From positions 3,043,001-3,107,000 of the forward strand of contig OY987272.1 of assembly GCA_963920665.1 (NCBI GenBank): DNA of 64,000 nt, given 5' to 3'. The notes beneath the pieces are model-generated. The model was not told the DNA's origin. It saw nothing but the letters and a program-made list of their open reading frames with translations, and did no database searches. A program made the translations under genes and the position numbers. Source of the DNA: Straminergon stramineum. Its lineage: Eukaryota > Streptophyta > Bryopsida > Hypnales > Calliergonaceae. Below, piece by piece: positions 22,754 through 34,632 of this stretch; position 1 is the first letter of the stretch; each line of letters opens with the position of its first letter.

Positions 22754-25700
22754 ATGGGTTCTGATTCTAATCCTTTGTAAACTCTAGGTTTGCTGGATCA
22801 AAATATTAATGAAGATGAAGACGAGGCTGTGGAGAAGACGAGCATGGAATTCACCACCGAGGATGCCCTCCAGAGAGCCCAGAAAGTTAATTTTGTGGCT
22901 TCCATTGCTAACTTGAGATTGAAACCTCATTCAATTTCACGTTTGCGGATACCACTGTGTCTCCTTGCTGTGATGCCTATGGTGCGTCCAACATTAGTAT
23001 GTGATCTTACCAGATTGGAGCAGGAGTTTGTGCACAGATACAGAGATGGGTCATGTGTGTTTTATGTGTCACTAACTAACGAGCAAGGAGAGACAGAGCA
23101 AGTGTCTGACGTTGATAAATGTGCTTGGGGCCCAATGTGGAATGCTGAGAATGACCTCTTCAATGCCAAACTCAATGCAACACCAAGCTTGGAGCGTTTT
23201 CAAGACTCAAAATTTTTTATATGCGATGGTAACCATAGGCTGCTTGCATAGTCTTTATATATATCCAAACATCATGGCCATGACTGAGATTGGCACGTTT
23301 CGGTGGATTCAATCATTCTTGAGACGAAGGGTAGAATTGGTGATGTGATGCATGCCATGCACGACATCAACAAGTAAGTGCCTTACCTCATGTAGTTTAC
23401 ATTTTGGTTTGGTATGTATCTTAATTTGTGTTTCATATAACATCTACATTTTTCCTTGCAGACATACAGAGAATTCATTTATCAAAACCAATCTCATACA
23501 CACGCTCTATCGTGTTAAAAAATATGGAGTTCTTCCACTAGACAAGTTCTACAAGCATTTGAGTACCTCTGAGATGACACAATGCCAACAGAGCCATCGA
23601 AAGAGTTGGTATTCTATGTCACTCGAAGTATTTATTTCGTTCATTTTTCGGGTAACATTTCTCACTAAACTAATCATGTCATTCTTATATTCTTTGGGTT
23701 TATGTTACAATAGTGCTCATAGCTATATTCTTGTGTAGTACGAGATTGCAGCAGCAGTTGATATTGCAATTCGACTATATAAAGAAGAAACACCAGGGGA
23801 AGAGTAGTTAGAGGAAGGCATCTTAGCTGCCATGAGATTGGATACAAGAGAGAAGACATCCAAGTTAATCCAGAAGTTGGGGAAGTTAACAGCCGTGGCT
23901 AATTCCAACCTTGGGAGTGAATGGCTTCGAGAGTTAAAATGAAATTGCATATGTCCTCTTATCTTATGTTCTTTTCTTGTCATGCCATCTTTCTGAGTCT
24001 AAATTCCATGTGATACAGATTGAGCGCCATTGGAGCTCAAATATCACCTTCGAAATGACTCTCGAGAAGTTGCAGTTGATTGCAACTTGCAATGTCAGTA
24101 GTGAGCAAAAGGTGAAGTGGTTGTGATGATGGAATTCTTCAATTCAAACAAGAGAGGCTAGAAAATTCCCATTGAAGCCAGTTGGAGAGAATGAATTAAA
24201 ATCATTCTTGGCAAAGGCCTGCTGGTATGCAGGGGTAAGTGCTTCTCAATGCCTTACAATTGTGTTATTTAGCAGATAACATTATCATTTGGATTCCAAA
24301 GATATCTATATGTGACAATTTTTCTTTTTCTATTCTGCAGATTAAAGAGGTGGGAAATGAAATGTTTGAAAACATTGTCAAGAAGAACGAGCTATCGTTG
24401 TCCATGGATTCTCCCCAAGAACCAGAGAGTTTTCCAGATTATGTGGAGGGATGGCGAATCCGAGTTTGGGACCATGCATTCTTAATGCATTTTGGGGGGC
24501 ATGATGTCTTTAGGAAGTCAGATGACTTCAAGAAGCACAAGGGCAGTGATCTAGTTGTAAAATGTGTGATTTACAGGTATGTATTCTACTTTCATGTTTT
24601 CATTGTTTTATGGTTAAGTGAATTATTGATTTCTTGGTTGCCTGCAATTTTTCTTAATAACATTCTTTATTTCTACAGGTATTTCAGGTACAAGCTGTTG
24701 CCAAAGGGAGCAATCGCGAAGCGTGATCTTCCTCCTTTTCTAGGAACATGGTTGGATGTCTCCTCTAAGCATTGCATGTTCTCAACATCTCACTTGAGGT
24801 GGTGGACCAGTTTGCATCTCAAATCAGGTGCATGGTATTTGGATTACCCACCGGAGTTCACATCGTTACCAAAGGAGCACCTCAAGCGCTCTATCAATTC
24901 TCATGAGGTTGTGGAAGAAATTGACGAGTTTGCTGGTCTTGATGAGGATGCAAAAGCAAAAGCGATGAAGAAGAGGGATGAAGCTGACAAGAAGAAAGCA
25001 TTGAAAAACTCGGAGGCTGTAGACAAGGCTAAGGAGAGAATCACAAAAAAGGCTATGAAACTAGTTGATATTGAAGAGGCTTTAGCAGCTAAGAAGACTA
25101 GGGGCAAAATTATGAAGCAAAAAATTCCACCTTCATCTACTAGAGATGAAGGATCCCAACACGTGCAATCTTTCTTACGAGGCATCAAACATGATGGTGA
25201 TTATGTTTCACTCAACGATGATGGGATGGTGCATGGTCCATCAGCTATGGAGTTTTTGAATGACTCACACATTTCTATCGATGAGTTCATTCTTAATCAT
25301 TCTCTTGTACATGTTTTGGCTGATCCTCTACCCCAAGTATACCACGACATCATCAAATTTATTGATGAGGTTAGCAACTTCACTTGCCTTGATAAATTTG
25401 CCATGATTTTATTTTTTGACTTTATTTCTTTGTTTTACTAACTATCATAATTCTATTGCAGCACAAAGGGGTGAAGCAACGCTTCTTCAAAGGAGTTACA
25501 AGTGAGAAACCACGCATTGATCTTATTATTGCCAATGTTCCAGAGGGTTTGCCTATCCCTGATTTGTCAATACCTACGACCAACATGCCTAAGTGGAACA
25601 TGGACAACCCTCTAGGGCTAGAGGCAGTTTTTGAGTTCGATGATGGTCATTTGCATGATGATGGAGCTCTTATCATTATTTATCCTTTGAAGGCTGTTAC

Positions 25701-27048
25701 AAAAGCCACCATTCGCACATATGCAACTACATATTATTTTGAGAAGATGAAGGATTGGTGGGAAATGAATTGGTTACATTTGGCCTCACCTATTTCTCCT
25801 TCCAGAACGGTATATTCATTTGTCCTTTTGGTTTAGAATGTAGTTAGTTTTTTATATACAATTTTTTGTTGAATATTTCACTTTTAATTCTAAGCAAGGT
25901 GTTGTATGTTTATATTGGTTTTCAATTGTATGATGTGAGATCTTTCTATTTGTTTTATGTTTCAAATAATCTAAGAGTATCCAATTATGCTTACATTATA
26001 GACTAACTATCTTCATATCTCTTCATTTTTGTAGACTCAGCGCTTCGGTATTTCATTGTTTGTGAGGAACTTGCCTGGCATTGGTCCTTCAAAGTTTCAA
26101 TTTCAACCATGCCCAAGCTTGAAGAAATTGGGGGTGGATGTTGTCCTAGACGACGTCCTTCAGAATTTCACCAAATTGGAGACTTTGACCATGGACCACA
26201 ATTCCAAGCCTTGGAGAGGGGCACGAGAAAAGGATCCACGATTCTTGCAGATGTTGATAGAAGCATCATCACTTCCAAATGACGTTGTTCTAGACTGTAC
26301 TGCAGGAACTGGTAAATTCAATTGCCTTCCCCATCTATTTTGGTAATCTTCATTTACATTTCCTCCTCCAACTCTCCTACCATTTTTCTAACAATTGATG
26401 TTGTGGTGATCTTGTTATTAGGGGCCTCCATCCATGCATGCAGGATTGTGAGTAGATATGTAGTTGCACTTGAAGAAAACAAGGCCATTTTTGAGGTAGT
26501 TCTAGCTCCAATGATTTGTTCTCTTCTGGATGTTCCAATACCACTCGTGACAGTCATTTTGCAGTCTGACGATGAAGATGCAGTGGAAGTTGAAGTTCCC
26601 CATATTATTAAGAAATCTCGTTTCAATAAGTAAGTCTATCTTTGTTTAGAATTTTTTTCAATTTGTAAGTGTACATCTAAAACATTGTTTAAATTTTGTT
26701 TACATTTACATCGCTTATTTGTTTCATCAGGAATTTAATATTTAAATCATTTCTAATCCTTTGTTATGTATTTGCAGCATGATTTCTAATGGGGTAGTTC
26801 ATCGACCTTTTTTCACTTTACCTCAGTTTTTCCCAAGCCCAAAGAAGTCCTATGTATTGCCATCATATGTAGAGGCTTTGGCTTCAACATTTGCATCTAC
26901 TCAAAATTTTCCTATGCATGAAAAGTTGAGTTCTTTAGATCCTTTGGTTATGCAGTTTGTAGATGTGACAGCCTTAGAATCAGACATAGAGTCATCATCA
27001 ACTACTAGCAGTGGCCACTCTCAATCTATGTCTACATTTTCTATATAA
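22754..27048 (+). pseudogene. ParB-like / beta-class DNA methyltransferase-like gene carried by the MULE
   Basis: Ten exons can be traced: 22754-23373, 23462-23651, 23739-~23935, 24019-24234, 24341-24576, 24688-25369 (or from 24679), 25462-25809, 26035-26311, 26422-26629, 26778-27048. The end of exon 3 is uncertain. Exon 1 contains FFICDGNHRLLA, like the DGxHR loop of ParB/sulfiredoxin-fold proteins. Exon 6 has a Lys/Glu-rich, probably helical insert. Exon 7 holds RIDLIIANVPEGLP, at the place of motif IV (normally D/N/S-PP-Y/W). Exons 8-9 give PNDVVLDCTAGTGASIHACR (SAM-binding motif I) and YVVALEENKAIF (motif II). Motif IV before motif I is beta-class order. In-frame stops: TAA 22778, TAG 23249, TGA 23285, TAG 23805, TGA 24124 and 24127. 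Exons 5-10 have none. NVPE departs from the catalytic consensus, so activity is doubtful. Confidence 0.7.
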
Positions 27049-27898
27049 GTCTATTTTTAGTTACACTGCATCTGTTGGATTTTATTTTATCGGCCATTAT
27101 ATATTGTTTTGGTACTTCAATAAGTAGTATTCTATGTATCTAAAGTTGTTATATTTAAAGCTTCCTTTGTTTTCAAAAATTTAAGGGATTATAAATGATA
27201 TTTAATTCACAATAACATGGTGTTGCTAAATGTGAAGTTCACTTATCATTTATCCTTGCTAGGAGGAATTAATGACCAATGATTCAAAGGCTCATTGATT
27301 ATCACTTTATTTCCTACCATTAGACTACTACAAATGAGTAAAATAATTTTGTTTATGATTTGGAAATGATGTCATATGTCAACAACAAGTAGTGATATTT
27401 TTGCACGCCTCAGAATTCAAAATTATTATGTATTCTAAACAAAGAAAATAAAGATAATTCGCCCTGCATATAATTCTATTGTCAAATGTCATAGGATGCA
27501 ACCAAGTCTACTTCTCTTTGGCAGCATTTCAATTTCAAATTTTTTTAGGCCACATGAATTGGAGTCAAAATTGTATTTCTAAAGCTATATTTCATTAGAT
27601 GCTAAATAAAATTAAAAGGCATCATTTTAATGGACGAAATTATCATCAATAAATAGTAAAAAATGGCCGAAATGCACTACAATAGTGATTTATGGATTAA
27701 GTATCTTTTTTTTATGAATATCCTCAACTATAACAAGAGAATTTGCAATAAATTTCACTATAAATGAACTAAATTACCATGAAGATAAAAAAAATTTAAT
27801 GACCATTTGTTTTCTTCATCCTGCACTATAAGGTGAAGTCTTTATCTTGAAGTCCACGATCATAGGTACCTCATCAATTTTTAATACAAGAAAATCTA
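27049..27898. other. MULE DNA between the methylase-like gene and the right terminus
   Basis: AT-rich, with no coding frame. It should contain the 3' UTR of the methylase-like gene, but no canonical AATAAA signal stands out close to the stop. Confidence 0.5.
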
Positions 27899-27971
27899 CG
27901 CTCGCAACTCACACTCTTATGCTCATAAGCTCACAGGCTCACGCTCACAAGCTCACAAAATAGCAACCCTG
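27899..27971 (-). repeat. Right terminal inverted repeat of the MULE
   Basis: It consists of reiterated GCTCAC/GCTCAT words and ends AAAATAGCAACCCTG, the inverse of CAGGGTTGCTATTTT. It matches the left end at 11608 in inverted orientation. Confidence 0.8.
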
Positions 27972-27981
27972 GTACATACAA
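27972..27981. repeat. Right target-site duplication of the large MULE
   Basis: GTACATACAA is identical to 11598-11607 and abuts the right TIR. Removing the element and one copy restores a continuous AT-rich sequence. Confidence 0.88.
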
Positions 27982-28091
27982 CATTTCTTTTCACTATATA
28001 TTATAATCTGTGTAAACTATGTTACTTCCGTGTTTGAACAATTAAGTGCATTATCATGCTTGTACAAAAATCAAATGCCTTGAAGTCATCC

Positions 28092-28415
28092 ATTAGGAAA
28101 ATTTTGAGCTGTAAACAAGGCTACTAGTATTACATTTTCGGCACCCTCGTGGTGCAAGTACAGAAAAAATTTAAGAAATATTTTTTTTGAAAAAAAATAT
28201 ATTAAAAAATAAAAGATATATTAAAAAAACAGTCAATCTGTTGTGGCACTGATGTGGCACTAGTAGTGCCACATCAAATTCCAAATTTTACAAAATAAAA
28301 AATTATATATATATTATATTATATTATTTTATTTTATTTATTTATTTATTTTCTGTAATTGCACCATGGGGGTGCAAAATTCGCAGCCTTATTTACAGCT
28401 CAGAATTTTCCTAAT
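28092..28415. mobile_element. 324-bp MITE-like element with ~31-bp TIRs
   Basis: The left end reads ATTAGGAAAATTTTGAGCTG and the inverted right end reads ATTAGGAAAATTCTGAGCTG. Pairing continues through GTAAACAAGGCT and again at GGCACCCTCGTGGTGCAA against TTGCACCATGGGGGTGCAA. Internal DNA is extremely AT-rich (28160-28350) apart from a 27-bp palindrome around GGCACTAGTAGTGCC at 28250-28276. A clear target duplication beyond AT was not seen, so the superfamily is open. Confidence 0.7.
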
Positions 28416-31400
28416 GAAAATTTAAATCAATAGAATACTTTGTAAATACCTTCTCAAATTTTGACCAACACCCCATTTTATGAGTGCATATGACAATTCT
28501 TAGCAAAAATAAGAGTCAATCCCATTTAATCATATGTAAACTTTTGAGGGACAAGAACCCAATTTGTCAATCATTCCAAAATCCAAGTAGAAGTGAAATT
28601 ATTAGCTTTGCATATAATAAAATACAAGCACCACAAAAAGAAGGGTATCTGAACACTATAGGAGGTGTTTTAAAAATATAAACTCACCAAGAGTCCAACA
28701 ATGGAGACAGTTTGTAAAGACAACTCTTCAATCAAAAGATTTTCAAATCGCTTAACTCATGTAGGATCAAGGCCTTTTTTCTACCAAATAACACTCAAAA
28801 CTACCAATTCTATTGCAAAGAGTAAAACAAATTTGAAAATTGTTTATTTTAGCACATCTAACCAAAGGATGTTACGTTAAACTAATATGAGAATGTGTAG
28901 AAAAAATTTCAGAAATTTTGACCTTACAAATTGCAAGACATCTATGTTTAAAGTGAAAAAACAAGTTTTTCATCACATTGTGGAACTAGATTATTTGACT
29001 TTGAACCTTCTTAACTTTAATTTTTTGCACTAAAAATTTTTCAACTTTAAATCTTTATGGTGGAGAATTGAGTTGAAAGTCTAGGCAAAAAGATATATAT
29101 ACAAAAAAATTTAATTTTTATTCTTTAAAAATATATTAAGTAGAAATAGGTACAAGATAGAAGGAAAATCTCAAAATCTAAATTATTAATATCTCTATGA
29201 TGGAATTAAAATGCACTAATCCCAATGGTGAGATTTTTCTAATAAGAAAATTCAACCATTTGGACCTTTATTTTTTTGAAATTGTCAAAATTGCATTAAG
29301 AAATGAATTCTACAAGTTATTTATTATTTCAAGAAGATGCTCTAATTGCGTGAAGAACAAGATTGTCTATAACTTTCTCATAACAAATCCAAATGGAATG
29401 AGTCAATGCTTTCCATATAGAAAAATATAATCTTTGAGTGAAAAAAATAAAAATAAAATAAAATTCAAATTTTTGAATTTTTTTGCTAACCCCTCTCCTT
29501 GTCTTGTGCTTATTTGGGCATAATTTTTATTCCTGAGCATTGAATGAAAAAAATAGATTCCCACAAAGCTAATCAATTTTTCTATCTTCATAAAAAGTTT
29601 CAAAAAAACAAGACAAAAATTGAGATTGTAGGTACCTACCCGAAATCCCATTTATCCCCCAAAGGTACATGGTCCTTGAGGGGTTAAATATGTAGAAGAT
29701 AATAAATTATAAGCCTTCTTGAAAAATATGCAAAGTAATAATGTGAGCGTGTACTAAGTGTATAGGACCCTCTAGAAGTCAACCGTCAAGTTTTGGATTC
29801 CTTTTAAATAGTAGAAGTATGGATTTCAAAAGGTGTGAGTAGATATTTACCCACCCTTAGGAAATACACAAGCACAATCAGGTTCTTCTATTTGGGGGGG
29901 GATTCTATTCTAATGGGTACCTAACGTCAATCCATTGTGCCTTTCAAGCAATGGATCTTTTCTAAGCTTACTCAGTCCTATAATTCACCAATGAACCTCC
30001 AAACTAGCCTAAGTGTAGAAGTTACTACCTTGATCCCTCGACTGTTGTGGTCTCCTAGTATAACTAAACGTAATCTAAATCTATCACTTCTCATTTGTAG
30101 GTCAGGTCATGCCATTTCTAGAAACCTAAAATGTGTAGGATGTGGATGTTCCCTCAAAGAGCCATGGCCGGATCAAGTTTAGTCCTTGAAGAGGCTATCT
30201 CCCAGGGAAATCACTCCTTGTAATTTAAGGTATACACTTGAGTTAAGAGGGTATTTGATGTGGGGCTATTTACCTTCATTATTGTATTTTAGATGATCCT
30301 ATTTTTACATAAAAAGCTACCAAGGGCATATTTCCAATGCCCTATGATTTTTTATAAATTCTTTCATGCGGATTTTATAGTTAGGCTATCTTATATATAA
30401 AACTTATGTATCAAATTTTTTCATACATATATACAATATACACCATAAAACCAATGTCTTACATTTTTACTTAATTTTTTTGATATATGCAATACTAGTA
30501 CTCTGATACAATTTCAAATGATAATAAATAAGAATGTGCAATTCAACCTTAGTTTTGGTAATTTCTAAATTCCATGCCATGTATTCTAAACAACCTAGTA
30601 CGAAGAGGAACAAGCATCAAATATAAAAGCTTAAAAACATCAAACAACATCTTGACATTCAAACTATAAAAAGCACTAGCGCTAGCAATACAATATGAAA
30701 ACATGAAAAATTGGCATTCTAAAAACACTACAAATTCACAAGAGAACATAATCTTCACTATAGCATGGAGGGCATATATTTAATTTGTACACATGTATTC
30801 GCAATGATTTAGAATTTACGATCAAAAAATAAAAGAGTGTTCATAAAACACTAGTATATAGAAGTTGATTCCAAACATTTACAAGTAAATGTAAAAAAAG
30901 TTTAGGCAAATCTAGAGTTTAGAGTGTCAAAGACTCAAAGCATGGAGAAGATGGAACAAATAATAACATCAATGCAATGAAGAGGTCATCTAATGACAAT
31001 CGGGTACATGCAAAGTTAGGTCTTCACTCTTTATTACAGTCAATCTCCATGCAACTGCTAGAGATTAGCAGCTTGACCAAATATGACAATTGCAAATCAA
31101 ATAATTCCTTGAATGGCATCTTGCTACATTGTTTTGTAAATAGAGGCTCTACCCTCTTCCAACCAACAACATTAGAAGCATTAGAAGCAACAAATCATTA
31201 CCTTTGTGAGATCTAGGCTAAAAAATCAACTTGTAATTAAATCTACATCCAAGCTTTGGCATGCCAAATCAAAGACAAATTTGACCCAAAAAACAAGGTG
31301 AGAAAAGAACCAAACTACAAACTACTTATCTCCTTTGCATGAATCATTTTTTCAAATAGACAGTTTCTTCTCAATCACTATAGGAATCCCCTACACATGA

Positions 31401-34400
31401 TCTATCAAATATTCACCAATTCATTCCACCAAAAGATACAACTTCCACAATTAGCTTCAAAATAAGAAACAACATCCCTCAAACTACATGAAGCCAAACT
31501 TCTTGGAAAAAATTCACAATTGACTTTGTCAAGTTAGTGATATAAGAACTATTTCAACACTAACAATAATTAAGACCTACACAATGCACAAGATTCCTCC
31601 CCACCCCCAAAAAAATTCTAGAACAACCTCTAGCTAAATCACTCTTCTCAAATAACTCTATTATCATACAATAATGAGGGCAAAGTTTGATGAATAAGAA
31701 GTAAGGTACACCAACCCATTACCATTTGGCAACCCAATTCAATGAATAGACTAGCCCAATTCCATCACCCACTTTTTGCCCCAATTCCACCTAAAATCCA
31801 CCCCAATTCCAAATCAGGGTAGTAATAGATTGGTTTACCTTAAACAAAAAATTAACTTACAAACTAGTAGGCTACGAAGGACAACCAAGAAAGGTTTTTG
31901 GATGGTAATGAGGCCAACTTTTCTTGCATTTGCCAATTCCTTGGGTCCCTCCTTCTCAAAAATACCTAGTCAGAATACAAAAGTGCTCACCATCATTAAA
32001 CAAGCTTGTTTCAAAGCACCAAAATTGCAAAGTCCAAATGTTGAGAGTTATAAAAACTAAGAATAAATATTGTTTTGTTCAAGTAAATAAAATTGATTGA
32101 TGTCACTGAAATCTTCTACATTAATAAATATGAACTTACCACCAAAGCAAATATCCAAGACCATCTAAAAACATATACTTGGTTTCTTTTATTACAAACC
32201 ATTCAAGAGGTAAGCCAAATTTTGATGACTTGTTGCCTTTGACTTATCAACAACAACATCTAATCTAAAGCAATTTTCCTTAACCACAAGAATTCTCCAC
32301 ATGCTCAATGATAAAATCATTCACTCATTCCAGCACAAAATCAAACACTTTTATAATCCAACTTTCAAAACAGAAAAACAAACTTCTCTAACTACTTCAA
32401 AGCACTTTCAAAACTAATTATTTTCACACATCATTCTTGTACAACAAGATCAAATTGGTAACATAATCCAACTTTACATGCACTAAAATGAAAATAGCAC
32501 AGAGTAATGTAGCACACAAGAATCCTTTCACAAAGAACAACAAAATGTCAGAAAAATCCACTATGTCCAAGCATCATCATAGGAATTCACAAATTAAGCA
32601 AGTACTACTAGATAAAAATATTCACAATATAATATCCTCTTTTCTTTCAAAATCAAACACACATAAACCAAACCAAAGACATTTTCAGACAAGGAAACTT
32701 AGAGATGAAGTATGTGATCCTGCCATAGCCATCCATAGAACAACACTACCAAATTTATCAAGCAAGTACTACCAGATGAGGTATGGAAACCCATTTAAAC
32801 AAAGGCAAAGTAGTAGGTCAAAATCTAAATCACAAGAATTTAATCTTTGAAGCACAAAAAAGGCTACCAAATAGACAACAAAATTATTATAATAGAATGA
32901 ATATTGTGTAGAATGGTACAAGTTATCGCTCAATTAGTGTTGCTACCATCATGCATGCAACACTTCCAAAGCACAAATTTAGCAACATTAGGAAAGCCAC
33001 CACCATAGGGGTTCAAACCACGAGATGAGCATATTGAGACTACTATTAGTTGACAGATTTCTATCTTATTGTAAGAAATTGATTAAGAGTAATATATTGG
33101 TCTCCAAAAGAATGTTTAGACTCTTGAACAATACATTACTAAACATCCCAGGCTAAGTTGGCCTAGAGAGCCCAACTAATTGTCTCCCCCTTCCAGGTTT
33201 TATATTTAATATAATGGTCACCATCTCTTCCTAAAAAGATACATTACTAAATGTAAAAACAGGTTAGTAGAGGAAACTATACTTAATCTACATGTGGTGA
33301 AGTAGTTAGTTAGATCACCCACCAGCTAATCACTATGACCATCAATCAAATTACAGAAGAAAAATAAATCAACATATAAGTCTCACTTAAAAAATTAAAA
33401 GTTGATTTCTCTATGCTTGTATTCAATGCTCATGGCTTCACATAGTTTGATTAGCCATAAGCACTTCCCCAAATGAAACAACAATTTTCAAACACATCCA
33501 ATAAGAGTTAAATTAGGATTAATGAGTGATCAGATTAGTGCCTTCAATTGGAGTTTGCCTTGGGCATCAACAAACCATTGTAGCTAGTAGTACTTTGTCC
33601 TTGATGCTCAAGCTCTCTAGAGTTGTCAACATCAAAGTGCTACCAAATTTATGATTTCCACATTAACAAATTATTTGATTAGATCCACGACAAAATGCAA
33701 CTTTTAAGGCCATATTCATCATATTGAGACTTCTTGCAGATTTTGAGACAGAATGCTAGTTATTGGAAAATTCATTTAAAAAAATAGTAATTCAAACCAA
33801 AAATATAATGCTCAAATAGTGCTCCTATAATAAAATTATAAAAGTTGGTGTTGTTACTACTTTATAAAAAAATAACTAGTAAAGAGATAAAGTGGTTTAT
33901 CTTCAAGGATAAAAATGAAACTGCGAAAAGTTTCAATATAATGAATATGGACTTTTTTGTAATTAGCTAATGACAAATCTAAAAATCCAAAGAGCCATTT
34001 ATCATTACAAATTTACACACACCTATTCATGGACAATCAATATACAATGCCAAATCAATAAAACAACATGTTATCAAGAACACACCTATTTCAAATTCAA
34101 ATTTCCACAATTGACCATAGTTTGTCTTGTAACGCACTTCAAACCCTAAACCACTGCAAAAACTTGAAGAAATTTCACTGCAGTACATGTCAACGATCTT
34201 GGCAAGCTCCAAACTGATCCAACAATCAATAGTATAGCATGGAATCACACAAAAGTAACATGTCATCTCCAAATTTGATACAAGAAAGAATCGTATACTT
34301 AAAATAACATCAACAATATGTCAAACAACAACCAAATACGGTAATAAAGTCAAATCAAATTCTTCTTAAACAAATGCATAATACTCACCTATATTGCTTG

Positions 34401-34478
34401 TTGTGTAATCCTGAGATCTCAATTTCTTTGGTAGCTTGTCCTTGTAGGTGGTTGTTGTGCACCTCTAAAACCAAATCA
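28416..34478. other. Gene-free AT-rich intergenic tract
   Basis: No supported gene or complete transposon was found in about 6 kb. Open frames such as 29197-29430, 30977-31216, 31776-32060 and 32488-32850 are isolated, of low complexity or Asn/Lys/Ser-rich as expected for AT-rich DNA, and have no recognisable domain. Confidence 0.55.
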
Positions 34479-34632
34479 CAACAAACCCTATATGTCTTGT
34501 ACTAAAGCACAGTAAAGAAAATATGTGCAACAAACCCTATCTGCTTAAGTTGCATTGAAGCACAACAAGGGAAAAACTTGCAACAAACCCTATCTACCTA
34601 AATTGCATTGAAGCACAACAAAGGAGTGAGAC
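34479..34632. repeat. ~50-bp tandem repeat, 3 copies
   Basis: CAACAAACCCTAT recurs at 34479, 34528 and 34581. In the last two copies it is followed by TTGCATTGAAGCACAACAA. Confidence 0.75.

Larger units (their letters stand above)
11608..27971. mobile_element. 16.4-kb Mutator-like (MULE) transposon carrying a methyltransferase-like gene
   Basis: Both ends are defined. The left end reads CAACGGTGCTAGTTTGTGAG and the inverted right end reads CAGGGTTGCTATTTTGTGAG, followed on each side by GTGAGC-like repeats. The perfect 10-bp duplication GTACATACAA flanks them flush. Inside are a minus-strand MULE/SWIM transposase (12083-15984) and a plus-strand ParB/methyltransferase-like gene (22754-27048). 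The two are transcribed outward from a ~6.8-kb non-coding centre with repeat arrays. Each gene ends close to a terminus (475 bp left, 923 bp right). Transposase, TIRs and duplication length agree on the Mutator superfamily. The large size and second long gene are unusual. Both genes carry stops, so this copy is probably immobile by itself. Confidence 0.87.

Noticed and set aside
24901..25188. 95-codon Ser/Ala-rich minus-strand frame.
   Set aside because: It is the antisense of the Lys/Glu-rich insert in exon 6 of the methylase-like gene.
22754..27048. Stops repaired by U-to-C RNA editing, as in organelles of some seed-free plants.
   Set aside because: That editing is known for organellar transcripts. 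This gene has spliceosomal introns and sits in a nuclear DNA transposon, so decay is the simpler explanation.
11608..27971. hAT superfamily for the 16.4-kb element, because the ends begin CA-G-GG like hAT TIRs.
   Set aside because: hAT elements make 8-bp duplications; here 10 bp match exactly and flush with the TIRs, and the transposase relic is SWIM/MULE-like, without a hAT dimerisation domain.
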